Source: Arenibacter sp. F20364 (lineage in GTDB: Bacteria; Bacteroidota; Bacteroidia; Flavobacteriales; Flavobacteriaceae). Taken from it: DNA of 64,000 bases. Under the pieces are notes generated by a model. The model had not been told where the DNA came from and did no database searches. It saw only the letters and a program-made list of their open reading frames with translations. A program made the position numbers and the translations under genes. Where the stretch lies: assembly GCF_023015905.1 (NCBI RefSeq), contig NZ_JALKBD010000003.1:62001-126000 (forward strand), read 5' to 3'. Below, one piece after another: positions 28,301 through 36,946 of the stretch (its first letter is position 1; every line of letters begins with the position of its first letter).

Positions 28301-28408
28301 TGTAATGTTTTGTTGGGCATACATTTGTTGAAAGCCCATTAATGCGAGAAAAAGCCCTGCAAGGAAACATTTTCTCGTAAATTCCAAAAGTTGTTTTTTC
28401 ATAATCAT
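25388..28408 (-). CDS. susC: SusC/RagA-family TonB-dependent outer-membrane transporter (pair 1)
   Basis: A 1006-residue TonB-dependent transporter. It has a signal peptide of about 32 residues, then a carboxypeptidase-regulatory-like domain (NITGTVLDEMDQPIPGANI, about 33-115). The SusC plug signature follows at about 120-240, with VVIGYGTTRKKDVTGAV, DEALQGRAAGVTV, RIRGVNS and NGVILVTTKRG. A 22-strand-type barrel ends in LGVKVGF. There is no extra N-terminal signalling extension, so it is a transporter without an anti-sigma link. It is the first gene of its transcript and is preceded by 854 non-coding bases with two kinds of candidate regulator sites. Confidence 0.95.
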   Translation of the reverse strand: MIMKKQLLEFTRKCFLAGLFLALMGFQQMYAQQNITGTVLDEMDQPIPGANIVIQGTTTGVVTDFDGKYSIEAAPSDVLVISYIGYTTQSIAVGSKTSINVKMDLDVQQLEDVVVIGYGTTRKKDVTGAVSRVTSESFENQPVTRVDEALQGRAAGVTVARENGAPGAGIKVRIRGVNSITGNNDPLVVIDGVLGGDLSTLNPNDIASMDVLKDASATAIYGVRGSNGVILVTTKRGSGKGKINVDFFTTVSQVPDFLPTLADNVGEFARIENLRKLNIGQNPTFTDAEITALEANGGTNYQDEILRTGFSQNLQLSASGSEGRLRYFLSGNYRDEEGTVINTGYQQLTLRSNLEAQISDKFKVGLNIFGSRGETKNNFQSFGNGQGSLIAKALTWDPTTPIFDANGNYNRRSIKGIASLNLNPVLTLSETDVSDVADKISATLNANYQFTDNFSYTIIAGIQNNNSTVQRYAVEGLDDTPDANYGAYKYTSFQISNIFTWQKEFNNMHNVKLTGVQEYSNAKNISNTYNADNLLLPNGFYFAETAGGFSIGNNFGERELSSFMLRAEYILDNNLSITATGRYDGTSVFRPGNKWGFFPSIAAGYSIINPSESSGFINNLKLRAGWGQVGNQGVGTYGTFANLDNNSYAYTGGANSPGTFITSFANEGLTWETTTQTNVGIDLGFNEGRGNFSVDGYKKITSDLLLSVPVSGTNGGGNVNQNIGEVENFGIDIAFGYDIIQNENLTWNANFAGSYVKNEVTQLFGGLEQIEGLVQVPGGQARRANIIQLGEPLGQFNGATFLGTWKSSEAATAATFGKVPGDAKYLRDADGEIVFGAIGNGTPTMTWGFNNTITYKNLDLNIFVNGSHGFDVYNLMQAQITGGAGDSRSFLASDQVNQWTPSNETDIPATVQLFNSSRYIEKGDFVRLSNLTIGYTLKDKSWLGDTTVKIYGGGQNLFLITDYSGYDPEATSRRGSDQGNADVAPGINVGAYPIPRTYTLGVKVGF

Positions 28409-29262
28409 TAAAGTTTAGTTAAAATTGAGTTTACTGGTTAATTTTTGATTTACTTCGTAACTGATTAAATGGAATTTGTCCAATCATGCCTAAGTGGTTC
28501 TTATAAAATCCTAGATCAATCAAGTTCTTTACTTTAAGATATTGGCAATTTAGCTTTGGGGTAATTCATTATTTGCCAATTATTCTATCCTTATTTTTGC
28601 AGGTCGTTAGTTTTGAGATTGGAAAACTAATAAATCTATAATTCCACAGTCCAAATTGGCACTAGACAAAAACTAGACAAGGCCAAAATATTGGATCAAT
28701 AGGATTCTAATAGAGATTTGAGTCCGATGTTTCCACATCATATCAAGTATTCAAAAAGCATAAAGAATTCTCTCATATCAAATATATTTTGGTACTGCAA
28801 TTAAAATTTCTCAAAATTATCCTAAGAAAAAGTAACATATGGTTCCAGATCTACAACATATGGTTTTAGGGGTTTTTGGAGAGGTGTCCGTTCCCAAAAA
28901 TGGCTATCAATTACTTATTCCAACTTACGAACCATTAGACAATTCTAGACTATACACTTCGCTCCGATAAAGGAACCATAATTCAGAAGTACCTTATTTG
29001 CGGTAATTACCTTTCTATGACACTATTTTAACCATAATATTTTGGCGCTATGGGTATTAAATTAACAATAGGAGCCTATTTGTATTTCTAATTTCCCATT
29101 CTACCATTGTGGGGACAAATAATTACACCCAATCATATACCAGCGAAATTTAACCGTAGTTAAACCCGCTTTTGACTTCTCAGCTACATTTTAATACCCT
29201 GGATATACAAGCATATGAACAGGATAAAAGAAGTAAATGTGCGTTTAGTTGTCCTATTTAAT
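28409..29262 (-). promoter_or_regulatory. Long upstream region of SusC-1 with two kinds of candidate operator
   Basis: 854 bases with no convincing coding frame on either strand. ACTAGACAAAA at 28661 is followed by ACTAGACAAGG at 28672, a direct repeat with an 11-base period. ACATATGGTT at 28835-28844 is repeated exactly at 28856-28865, 21 bases apart. Further TAGAC half-sites lie at 28936-28940 and 28946-28950. TATATTTG on the minus strand (28786-28779) is a perfect TAnnTTTG box, and CAAAATTA at 28812-28819 is another. If the tandem site drives SusC-1, the mRNA leader would be about 390 bases long. The segment 28960-29262 shows nothing I can name. Confidence 0.5.
28835..28865 (-). promoter_or_regulatory. 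Tandem 21-bp regulator site upstream of SusC-1
   Basis: Two exact copies of ACATATGGTT (plus-strand reading), 28835-28844 and 28856-28865, separated by 11 bases. The same spacing and a related sequence are found at four other promoter regions in the window. Two turns of the helix separate the copies, as expected for two AraC-type domains binding one DNA face. Confidence 0.5.
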
Positions 29263-29823
29263 TTATCTAAGGGATATTTTAAAAACATTGGCAGTTTCAT
29301 CCAATGGTATTCCATCCAACTTTAGCACTAGGGCCTTCTCATTGTGGTTAAACTGAATTTTCTTTCCAGATCCTAGATGAATGATATGTAGGATATCACC
29401 TTTACGTAATTTGAAGTTAGAATTTAGGGATGCAATTTCTAAATCTCCATCCGGTTTGCCCAAACATGTGGCATAGAGGTGGTCCCCATTTACGGTAAAG
29501 CGAATATCTTCCTTGGTGTACTGAATACCCCTTAATTTAGCCCCTGCGGTCTCAAATAGTTTGGCCCATTCATCGGCATTGAAGTTTTCACCCTTAAATT
29601 GGGATAGTAGCTCTTCATTGGACAGGTTCTCCTTTCCTTTTTCATAGCTTATGGTCTGTATGCCCCAATGACAGTAAATTCCAAACTTGGCATCCATAAG
29701 CCATTGTGGGGTATGGTGACTTCTGAGAGAATTCCAAGAAGGAACATATTTATTGTCTTGGGCCAAGACGGCGCTACTGATTGAGAATAACGTAGAAGTA
29801 AGGAGGAAGACTACTTTTTTCAT
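29263..29823 (-). pseudogene. GH29 alpha-L-fucosidase-type gene with an in-frame deletion of the catalytic centre
   Basis: 186 codons in one uninterrupted frame. Residues 1-22 are a signal peptide and residues 28-96 match the GH29 N-terminus (WNSLRSHHTPQWLMDAKFGIYCHWG, FNADEWAKLFETAGAK). From about residue 97 the sequence jumps to the GH29 C-terminal beta domain (EDIRFTVNGDHLYA, VLKL). In the intact GH29 at 33956-35518, the segments corresponding to AGAK and DIRFT are about 310 residues apart. The region carrying the catalytic nucleophile is thus missing without a frameshift. It is the last gene of the sulfatase/GH operon. It cannot be a working glycosidase, but it could still be expressed and secreted. 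Confidence 0.8.
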
Positions 29824-29875
29824 ATTGGTTGGTTTTACAATATTATATTCATTTTACTAATCCATGGTATTATAC

Positions 29876-30856
29876 TTATCTATTCTTTTGCCATTCAAGC
29901 TTGTCGATACTTACACCCCTATAGGGCCATTCTACACTGGAGATATACCATTGGCCATCTTCTCCCTTAAAAATTTCAGGGGCGTGCGAATTTAAAACGG
30001 TAATTTCCTTTTCGTTATCAACACCAAAATCTGTGAGATCATCCGAGTTATACACATAAGCCTTGTGGGTATAAGCACCTTGGATGTCCTTGCCATCCCA
30101 ATCGTCTTCCCATGCACATACAAATAAGTAAAAAGTATTGTTGTGAAAGATCAGTGAGGGCGATTCCGGATCAAACTTATTGGTTTTTAGTATAGTCTGG
30201 GGTTTGCTCCAAGTGATCAGATCTTTGGAAGATGCCATACGGACACTTTTAATGGAACAGTAGGTTAAATAATAGGTTCCTTGGTAAAGAAGTATATTGG
30301 GATCCCTTGCACCATCAGAGTCAGAAAAAAGTTCCCCTTTCGGCTCCCAATCGTATAAATTTGATGATGTTGCCAAGCGAATGGGACTGTGGCCGTACAC
30401 CATTTGATATAGTCCATCTTTTCTTATAATATAGGGTGCATGGTTGGCGGATATTTCACCTGGTCGGTCCTCTGGTGTTAATATTTTGGGCAAATCGTTA
30501 TACTGATGTTCTTTTACCGTTTCTTTAAAATTGGTTGCAGCTGACACTGCATGAAAAGAGGCGTATTCCCCCTCGTGAATTCCTTTTTTAAGCGGTTTGG
30601 TTTCTACCAAAGGATGTGTTATTCCAAATATATGCCACTTACCGTCATCGGCCTTTACAAAGGTGTGGTCGTTGGGAACCCATTCGTCATACCACTTCCT
30701 TTCTTTTAGGTTTGGAGTGTTGGGACCAAAGAAGTAGTCCCCGTCCGGTTTGTAGATGTGGATATACTCGTTGCCCTGTTTGGGCAAGAGGATATCTTTT
30801 TGGGCATATAATTGTGATTGTACTAGTACTAGAACGAATAAGACTTTTAACCTCAT
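29876..30856 (-). CDS. Secreted beta-propeller glycoside hydrolase-like protein (GH43/GH32-like)
   Basis: A 326-residue protein with a signal peptide ending SQLYAQ (residue 19). It shows the repeated strand pattern of five-bladed propeller hydrolases: DDGKWHIFGI, KDGLYQMVYGHSPIRLATSSNLYDW, ARDPNILLYQGTYYLTYCS, VRMASSKDLITWS, SPSLIFHNNTFYLFV, SHAPEIFKGEDGQWYISS. Candidate acidic residues are the D of ARDPN and the E of HAPEIF. I cannot place it in one CAZy family. It is intact, unlike the genes on both sides, with gaps of 90 and 52 bases to them. The target is presumably the same sulfated polysaccharide. Confidence 0.7.
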   Translation of the reverse strand: MRLKVLFVLVLVQSQLYAQKDILLPKQGNEYIHIYKPDGDYFFGPNTPNLKERKWYDEWVPNDHTFVKADDGKWHIFGITHPLVETKPLKKGIHEGEYASFHAVSAATNFKETVKEHQYNDLPKILTPEDRPGEISANHAPYIIRKDGLYQMVYGHSPIRLATSSNLYDWEPKGELFSDSDGARDPNILLYQGTYYLTYCSIKSVRMASSKDLITWSKPQTILKTNKFDPESPSLIFHNNTFYLFVCAWEDDWDGKDIQGAYTHKAYVYNSDDLTDFGVDNEKEITVLNSHAPEIFKGEDGQWYISSVEWPYRGVSIDKLEWQKNR

Positions 30857-30946
30857 GATAGTTTATTTTAAGTGAACTGAATTTTTATTGGCCTTTCCTG
30901 AATACTGAACCACTTTTTTTATACCTAAAGCTTCAATGTCGGTATT

Positions 30947-32215
30947 CTAAAGTTTTATATTCTGGCTGTCAGCACCTTTTACCTTCATTAAATATTCAAC
31001 TTCTCGGGAAGAAAATAATTGGTCAAATTTTAATTTTTTTCCATTGGTAATCAGAATTGATGAGCCGGCACTAGGTTGAATATCAAAATGTAGCTTTTCA
31101 AAACTACTTTCCGTCACATCGTCCATGACAATGGCGGGGCGGTTATCGTGGTCCCTTAGTTCCATGCTCACATTTTTTACCGTTAAACCTTTCACATGCC
31201 TTAAATACATACCATAGGACGGTAGTGTGCCAAAAAACAATTGCTCCGGGTAACGCGCTTCATCCTTAGGGACGATACGGTCCTTAACATCCAGATCTCG
31301 AAAGCCGGTGTAGGATAAATGGATATTTTCCATAACAACATCTTCAATGTAATGATCGGGCAGCCCTGTAAACATAATACCCTCGGTGGGTGGCCTACTG
31401 TCAAAAATCTGGCAATTCTCCACCTTTATATTTCTAAAACCACTTTTAGAAGCAGTTCCGAATTTTAAGGAAGCGCAGTAACTACTTACCGTGTAGTTGG
31501 CTATATAGAAATTTTCGGTGATCTTGTCTACACTACTTTTTAAACAAATGGCATCATCTTCCACCTGAAGGTTACAATCTGTAATTTATACATTGAAACA
31601 GCCATCAAAGTTCATTCCGTTATTGTTCTTATTTTCTTTGTTGTACACCGAAGTATGATGTATGTTTATAACATCGCACTCCTTGAAGTAGATACACCAA
31701 GACCCCGAGTTATTAATGATCGCATTATCGAACTCTATATTTTTACTGTTTTCAATTCTAAAAAGCTTGGGCCGCTCCGGACTGAGCTTGAACATATAGC
31801 CTTTTCCATTGATCTCGGAGCGCTGGTGGCCTATAATATTAATATTTTCTACGCCATGGGCATAAAATAGGCATTTGGAAAAATGAGGTTCTTCCGTGGC
31901 AATGGGTACCTCTGCATAGTCTTCAAGTGAAGAACTTCCGAATAGTTCCGAATATGCCTCCATTTTAATGGTAGCATTGCTCTTTAAGAAAAGTGTACCT
32001 GTAACATAGGTGCCTTTAGGGATAATTACCGTACCCTTACCGTTTTTGGAACAGGCATCTATGGCAGCTTGTATGGCTTTGGTACTAAGATCGGCATGGG
32101 AGTCTTTGGCCCCATAATCCAGAATATAATAAGTTTGGCCGGTCAGGACATTTAGAGCCAAACAAAACACAATTGAGGCTACACGTGGTAAGAAGTTTTT
32201 TCTTTATTTTTTCAT
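30947..32215 (-). pseudogene. GH28-type glycosidase gene interrupted by two in-frame TAA codons
   Basis: Read as one frame from ATG at 32215 to TAG at 30947, the gene encodes a polygalacturonase-family (GH28) right-handed beta-helix protein. Two TAA stops interrupt it. The first is codon 4 (32206-32204), between ATG AAA AAA and a normal signal peptide (RKNFLPRVASIVFCLALNVL). The second is at 31588-31586, between GMNFDGCFNV and ITDCNLQVEDDAICLKS, where other GH28 proteins read straight through. No frameshift is needed. Both stops could arise from AAA by a single change. The catalytic Asp motifs NFDG and EDDAIC survive. A GTG at 32170 could start a short N-terminal product, but it would lack the second half of the active site. 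Confidence 0.82.
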
Positions 32216-32281
32216 ACGGATAATTCATGAGGTGGTAGATTAAATATTTGTTTTAAAGGTTTTTGTTATCATTGTGAACTC

Positions 32282-33841
32282 TTAATAAAATTCCCAAAAG
32301 TCATATTTTTCACCTTCTATATTTTCTATGGAATCCCCTAATTCCTTTGCCTTTTCCTTCATTTCATTACGCATGGTCTGCACTTTTTCCCTATACTCTG
32401 GAAAAAAAGAGAGGTCCTGTACTTCCCACGGGTCTTTGGCTATATTAAATAATTGGGTTACTCTGGACCCCCTTACCGATTCGCCGGTATTATTTTCATA
32501 GTCCTTGGCCCTTACATATTCTATTAGTTTATACGCTCCTTTTCTATACGCTCTTTGAAATTGTTTGTATGCGTGGTAGGTATAATCCCGAACGGTTGCT
32601 TGTTCATTTTTGATAATAGGCAAAAGACTCTTGCCGGTTACCGAATTCGGGACCTCCATACCAATAATGTCGTAAATAGTGGGAAAAATGTCGAAGTTAT
32701 AGACAAAAGCATCCCGCTTACTGCCTTTATCTTTGATCAAATTCCCAGAAAAGATCAATGGAATATGCACCCCATCTTCATCATAAATATTCTGCTTGCC
32801 CAGAAGTCCATGATTACCGACGGCCAAACCGCTATCCCCTGCAAAAACGATCAAGGTGTTGGCATAGGCACCACTTTCCTTTAATGCCGCAATGACCTTT
32901 CCCAGTTGGGCGTCCAAGTGAGAAATAATGGCATAATAATCTGACAGTTCCTGTTTGGCAATTTCCGGTGTTCTGGGCCAAGGTGCCAACTCCTCGTCCC
33001 TCAATACCATATGGCCGTTATCAAAAGGATGTTGTGCCATATAGGAAGGTGGGAGTATAATATCTTCAACAGGGTACAAGTCTTTATATTTTTGAGGTGC
33101 CTGCCTTGGATCGTGGGGGGTTGGAAATGCCAGGTACATAAAAAACGGTTGTTTTTTCCTATAATCCTGAAAAAAGCCCAATGCCTCATCGGCCAATACT
33201 TCGGAAACATGAGGTCCCGTTTTTTCGGTACCTGTAGGTCCCCTCTTATCATCTTCGGTGAGGGGGCGACGAATAATGTTGCCATCTTTATCATATTCCA
33301 ACAAATAACTATCTTCCTCCTTATAAATACCATCCTTTTTCCAGTCACTAAAGGGCATTCTAAACTGGTCCGTTAAATAACGTGGCTTTCCGGAAACCTT
33401 GGCACCACTGTTAAAAGATCTTGCCAAGGTCTCAAGGTCCTGATGCCATTTTCCGATGTGATAGGCATAGTAGCCCGATTTCATAAAAGCTTCCCCCATT
33501 GTGGTATGCTCCTCTGGAATGCTTTGGCCATGTCCCTGCAATTCAAAAAGGTTTCTTCCTGTCAATAACATCGCTCTACTGGGTATGCAAGTGGCCCCGG
33601 AAAAAGAACCCATCAAATAGCCATTGGAAAATGAAATACCATCTGCTGCAAGGGCATCCATATGGGGAGTCTGCAGCTGCATACCTTTCAAACTATGAAC
33701 CCCGGAAAACCTGTGGTCATCCGTGTAGATCACCAAAACATTGGGCTTTTTGGTCCTTTTCCCTTGAGCGTTCACCGGCCATATGGAAAGGGCACAGAGA
33801 AGGCTCACGGATAATTTTAATGCGATTTTTTTAGTGTTCAT
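32282..33841 (-). CDS. Secreted S1-family sulfatase
   Basis: A 519-residue sulfatase with a signal peptide (residues 1-26, ending WPVNAQ). The formylglycine signature is C85-I-P-S-R with AMLLTGR. Other active-site segments are YTDDHRFSGVHS, HIGKWHQDLE, FPTPHDPRQAP and VFAGDSGLAVGNHG. The C-terminal part (RAYRKGAYKLIEYV, TQLFNIAKDPWEVQDLS) is typical of polysaccharide sulfatases in flavobacterial loci. It follows the intact GH29 gene by 114 bases and precedes the broken GH28. I do not assign a subfamily or the sulfate position it attacks. Confidence 0.9.
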   Translation of the reverse strand: MNTKKIALKLSVSLLCALSIWPVNAQGKRTKKPNVLVIYTDDHRFSGVHSLKGMQLQTPHMDALAADGISFSNGYLMGSFSGATCIPSRAMLLTGRNLFELQGHGQSIPEEHTTMGEAFMKSGYYAYHIGKWHQDLETLARSFNSGAKVSGKPRYLTDQFRMPFSDWKKDGIYKEEDSYLLEYDKDGNIIRRPLTEDDKRGPTGTEKTGPHVSEVLADEALGFFQDYRKKQPFFMYLAFPTPHDPRQAPQKYKDLYPVEDIILPPSYMAQHPFDNGHMVLRDEELAPWPRTPEIAKQELSDYYAIISHLDAQLGKVIAALKESGAYANTLIVFAGDSGLAVGNHGLLGKQNIYDEDGVHIPLIFSGNLIKDKGSKRDAFVYNFDIFPTIYDIIGMEVPNSVTGKSLLPIIKNEQATVRDYTYHAYKQFQRAYRKGAYKLIEYVRAKDYENNTGESVRGSRVTQLFNIAKDPWEVQDLSFFPEYREKVQTMRNEMKEKAKELGDSIENIEGEKYDFWEFY

Positions 33842-33955
33842 TTCTTTCTGGTTTACTTCTTTAATTTATTGATTTTTAATAGGGTTACCAAATAATGAGC
33901 ATGTACTTTTATGACTTGGCAGATCCATTATTTACTTCGGTTTATTTTAAAATTG

Positions 33956-35518
33956 TTATTCGGATATAATCTTAAAGGCGAAAGCATGGGCACCCACTTT
34001 TTTATTGGGCAATTGAATTCTAAGTCCCTTGTCCTCTACCTTAAAGCCCAATGGTTTTTTATAGCCCAATAATTCAATTTTTTTAATTTTCCCAGAGTAA
34101 TATTTGTTGGCCTTTTTTAAGGTATTTATTTGCAACTCCCCATCAGCGGGCCAATCCAAGGCAATGGCGTATAAGACCCCATCTTTGGTCGTAAAGCGAA
34201 TGTCTTTGGAGGTGTTATCCGGATTGCTGCGTTCGCTCAAATGGCCTTCGACCACCTTTGTTCCGCCTTCCCCGTATACCTCAAAAGTTCTTGTGCCATA
34301 TATTGCCTCCCCATTTATCTTTAACCATTGTCCTATTTCCAAAAGTCTTTCCTTCACAGGTTCGGGAATTTCACCGTTGGCTTTGGGGGTAATATTTAAA
34401 AGTACCGCACCATTTTTACTGACCACATCTACCAAAAAATCGATCAGTCTATTAACGGATTTATAATCTGGATTTTTGATGTGGCTCCAGGAATTCCAAT
34501 CAATGGAATCATCTGTTAGCCAGGGAAATTCTTTTTTCTCGCTCATCCGGGCGCGTTCCAGATCCAAAACGGCACTACCTGTGGCAAAATCATAGAACTT
34601 ATAGGTAGATACTACCTCCTGTTTTTTCTTAGTAGCCTGATTGTAATAATATTCTAGAAATTCTTTGCGGTATGATTCTCCAATGACATCCATTTTATTG
34701 TCGAACCACACCAAATCAGGATTGTATTTGTCAATAATTTCCTTTAGCCTATTCAACCATTCCTGATTAAAGCTTTCGTCGGCAAGGGGGTAATATTTTT
34801 TAATTCCAGCATCAATATCATGTGTTGACGGGGGGTATTGAAAGTCGCCCTTTTTCATCTGCGGTCCGTATAGGCCTGCGTATTTGGGGTCGCTCGCGTC
34901 CGTAGTTTCATCCCAAGTAGGAAACCAGCCCAAGAGCCATTGCCTATGAAAGGTGGCAATAAATTTCATATCCCTTTTTCTGATCTCTTGTGCAAGTTCC
35001 TCCATTATATCCCTTTTGGGACCCATTTCTTTGGCATCCCATGAAGTAAGTTTACTATCCCACATAGCAAAGCCATCCGCATGTTCTGAAACGGGCCCGG
35101 CAAATTTTGCCCCAGCTTTTTCAAAGAGATCGGCCCATTCGGCAGCATCAAATTTTTCGGCGGTGAACATTGGGATGAAATCTTTGTATCCAAACTCCTT
35201 CAATGGGCCATAGGTGGCTACGTGGTGGTCGTAAAACTCACTGGCCTTACCGTTCTTGGCTTCAGGGTTATTTTCGTTGACGTACATCCAATGAGCGTAC
35301 CATTCATTTTTAAATTCAGGAACGGAGTAGGGTCCCCAGTGACAATAAATACCAAATTTGGCGTCCAAGAACCACTCAGGGGTCCTGTGCTGTTTTAGGG
35401 ATTCCCAATCGGCTTGATAAGTAATATCTTGTCCCCTATTTTCCTGCAGCCATAGCAAGGTTAAAATAACCAGGAGATACCAGTTGATGGCTGATGTTTT
35501 TATTTTGATTCGTTCCAT
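33956..35518 (-). CDS. GH29 alpha-L-fucosidase-type exo-glycosidase
   Basis: A 520-residue secreted GH29 enzyme with a leader over about residues 1-30. Family motifs: WFLDAKFGIYCHWGPYSVP (49-67), EWADLFEKAGAKFAGPVSEHADGF (127-150), FIATFHRQW, and PDLVWFDNKMD (267-277), in which D273 is the expected nucleophile. A C-terminal beta domain ends HAFAFKII. GH29 removes alpha-L-fucose, and some members act on alpha-L-galactose in porphyran, so both substrates are open. It lies between the GH28 gene (27 bases) and a sulfatase gene in a minus-strand operon. It is the full-length relative of the deleted copy at 29263-29823. Confidence 0.9.
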   Translation of the reverse strand: MERIKIKTSAINWYLLVILTLLWLQENRGQDITYQADWESLKQHRTPEWFLDAKFGIYCHWGPYSVPEFKNEWYAHWMYVNENNPEAKNGKASEFYDHHVATYGPLKEFGYKDFIPMFTAEKFDAAEWADLFEKAGAKFAGPVSEHADGFAMWDSKLTSWDAKEMGPKRDIMEELAQEIRKRDMKFIATFHRQWLLGWFPTWDETTDASDPKYAGLYGPQMKKGDFQYPPSTHDIDAGIKKYYPLADESFNQEWLNRLKEIIDKYNPDLVWFDNKMDVIGESYRKEFLEYYYNQATKKKQEVVSTYKFYDFATGSAVLDLERARMSEKKEFPWLTDDSIDWNSWSHIKNPDYKSVNRLIDFLVDVVSKNGAVLLNITPKANGEIPEPVKERLLEIGQWLKINGEAIYGTRTFEVYGEGGTKVVEGHLSERSNPDNTSKDIRFTTKDGVLYAIALDWPADGELQINTLKKANKYYSGKIKKIELLGYKKPLGFKVEDKGLRIQLPNKKVGAHAFAFKIISE

Positions 35519-35545
35519 ATATTCTACTATTGAGTTTTTAAAGTC

Positions 35546-36940
35546 TTATTTTGTATTGATTTTAGTTAGAGGAACCAAGGTGCGGTTCAAGCGCAATTCA
35601 TTAATGTCTGCATGTAATACGTCGTCCAGTACTATTGGGTTACGTAGATCCTTATTTAGAACAATTAGGTTGAAATTATCCACGACTAGGCCATCAATAT
35701 GTCGTGCGTAAATCCCCGAAGCCGGCAGGGTACCTACCAAACTAAACTCTGGCCACCATCCATTTAGCACTTCTTGTGTATATTCCTTTATTTCCCATTT
35801 ATTGGCATCTTCCGCCGTTCCTCCTCCGGAAACAACAAATTGAACATCCTTTATGGAGATATCCTCTATACGGTGCTCTGGAAATCCGGTCAGGAAGAAG
35901 GCTGAATTTTTATCTAATTTGGAATTATCCACTACAATATTGCTAAAACTAAAGTTGTGCATACTCGTTAAAGGTTCCAGTTCGCCTTCAGGAATATCTA
36001 CGGAAGCACGTTGTGGGGCAAAAGTCATAAAAATAGGCCGTGGCACGTTTTCCATAACCAAATTACTAAAGACCATATTCTTCATTTCACCCCCTTCGTT
36101 CTGTTGAATTTTGAGTCCGGAATCCTGAATGTTCTGGAACGTACAGTTGGTTACGGTAACCGATTCGATATTGCCTCTAGAGAGTAGGCCTATACGCATA
36201 CCGCCCCATTTGGTACTAAAATGGCAATTGCTCACCGTGATATTTTTGCAGGGTCTATCCGGTCGTGAAGCCTGAAGACAGATGCTATCATCACTGTTAT
36301 CAAAATTGCTGTTGACAACGCGAACGTTGGTACATCCATCAAAATCCAAGCCGTCACCATTGTTGTTAACCCGACTTTTAATATTGATGCCGCTGACACT
36401 GATGTTATCGCAATATAACCAAGCCGAAGTCCAGGCTGCCGGATTGATCAAGGTGATATTGTTCAGGTGTATATCGGTTACGTTGACAAACCTGATCATC
36501 ATAGGACGCCCTCCCTTGGCCTTGGTGAAGTTCTTTTGGTAGCCATTCCCGTCTATAGTACCATAACCGTCTATGGCAATGGAGCGGGCATCTTTTGCGA
36601 ATATCAGACAACGATCCATATGGGGTTCGTTTTTATACATATTTTTATGGGTGTCCGTACTATAGTCACTGTAATTTGGACTACCTAAGAGTACGGCGCC
36701 GTTTTCTAGGTGTAGGGTTACGTAATCCTTCAAATAGATGGTTCCGATCAAAACGGTTTTTCCCGAGGGTATAAGCACCCTGCCACCGCCATTTTGGGTA
36801 CAGGCATCGATAGCGCTTTGCACTGCACGGGTGTCCAAAGTAGTCCCATCCCCTTTGGCTCCATAATCCAATACATTAAAGTCTTTGGCAAGCAAGGTCA
36901 AAGGAAGATAGATCAAAATAACAAGAATTATTCTTTTCAT
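35546..36940 (-). CDS. GH28-family beta-helix glycosidase
   Basis: A 464-residue polygalacturonase-fold protein with a signal peptide of about 18 residues (ending TLLAK). The pectate-lyase-3-type start FNVLDYGAKGDGTTLDTRAVQSAIDAC leads into a parallel beta helix. The active-site acids are visible: D199 and D201 in GLDFDGC, and D217-D218 in SDDSICLQAS. The canonical GHG/RIK pair of true polygalacturonases is not evident (KWGGMRIGLLSRGN in the corresponding place), so the substrate is probably not homogalacturonan. It is the second gene of its operon, 6 bases after the first sulfatase. The broken GH28 at 30947-32215 is a distant relative. Confidence 0.85.
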   Translation of the reverse strand: MKRIILVILIYLPLTLLAKDFNVLDYGAKGDGTTLDTRAVQSAIDACTQNGGGRVLIPSGKTVLIGTIYLKDYVTLHLENGAVLLGSPNYSDYSTDTHKNMYKNEPHMDRCLIFAKDARSIAIDGYGTIDGNGYQKNFTKAKGGRPMMIRFVNVTDIHLNNITLINPAAWTSAWLYCDNISVSGINIKSRVNNNGDGLDFDGCTNVRVVNSNFDNSDDSICLQASRPDRPCKNITVSNCHFSTKWGGMRIGLLSRGNIESVTVTNCTFQNIQDSGLKIQQNEGGEMKNMVFSNLVMENVPRPIFMTFAPQRASVDIPEGELEPLTSMHNFSFSNIVVDNSKLDKNSAFFLTGFPEHRIEDISIKDVQFVVSGGGTAEDANKWEIKEYTQEVLNGWWPEFSLVGTLPASGIYARHIDGLVVDNFNLIVLNKDLRNPIVLDDVLHADINELRLNRTLVPLTKINTK

Positions 36941-36946
36941 GCTTTA

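Noticed and set aside
29263-29823. A novel small secreted protein
   Set aside because: Both halves match the ends of GH29, so a deleted glycosidase explains it better.
30947-32170. Two separate small genes at 30947-31564 and 31586-32170
   Set aside because: They are in one frame, split only by a TAA, and together make a single GH28 fold; the downstream piece would need a GTG in mid-domain.
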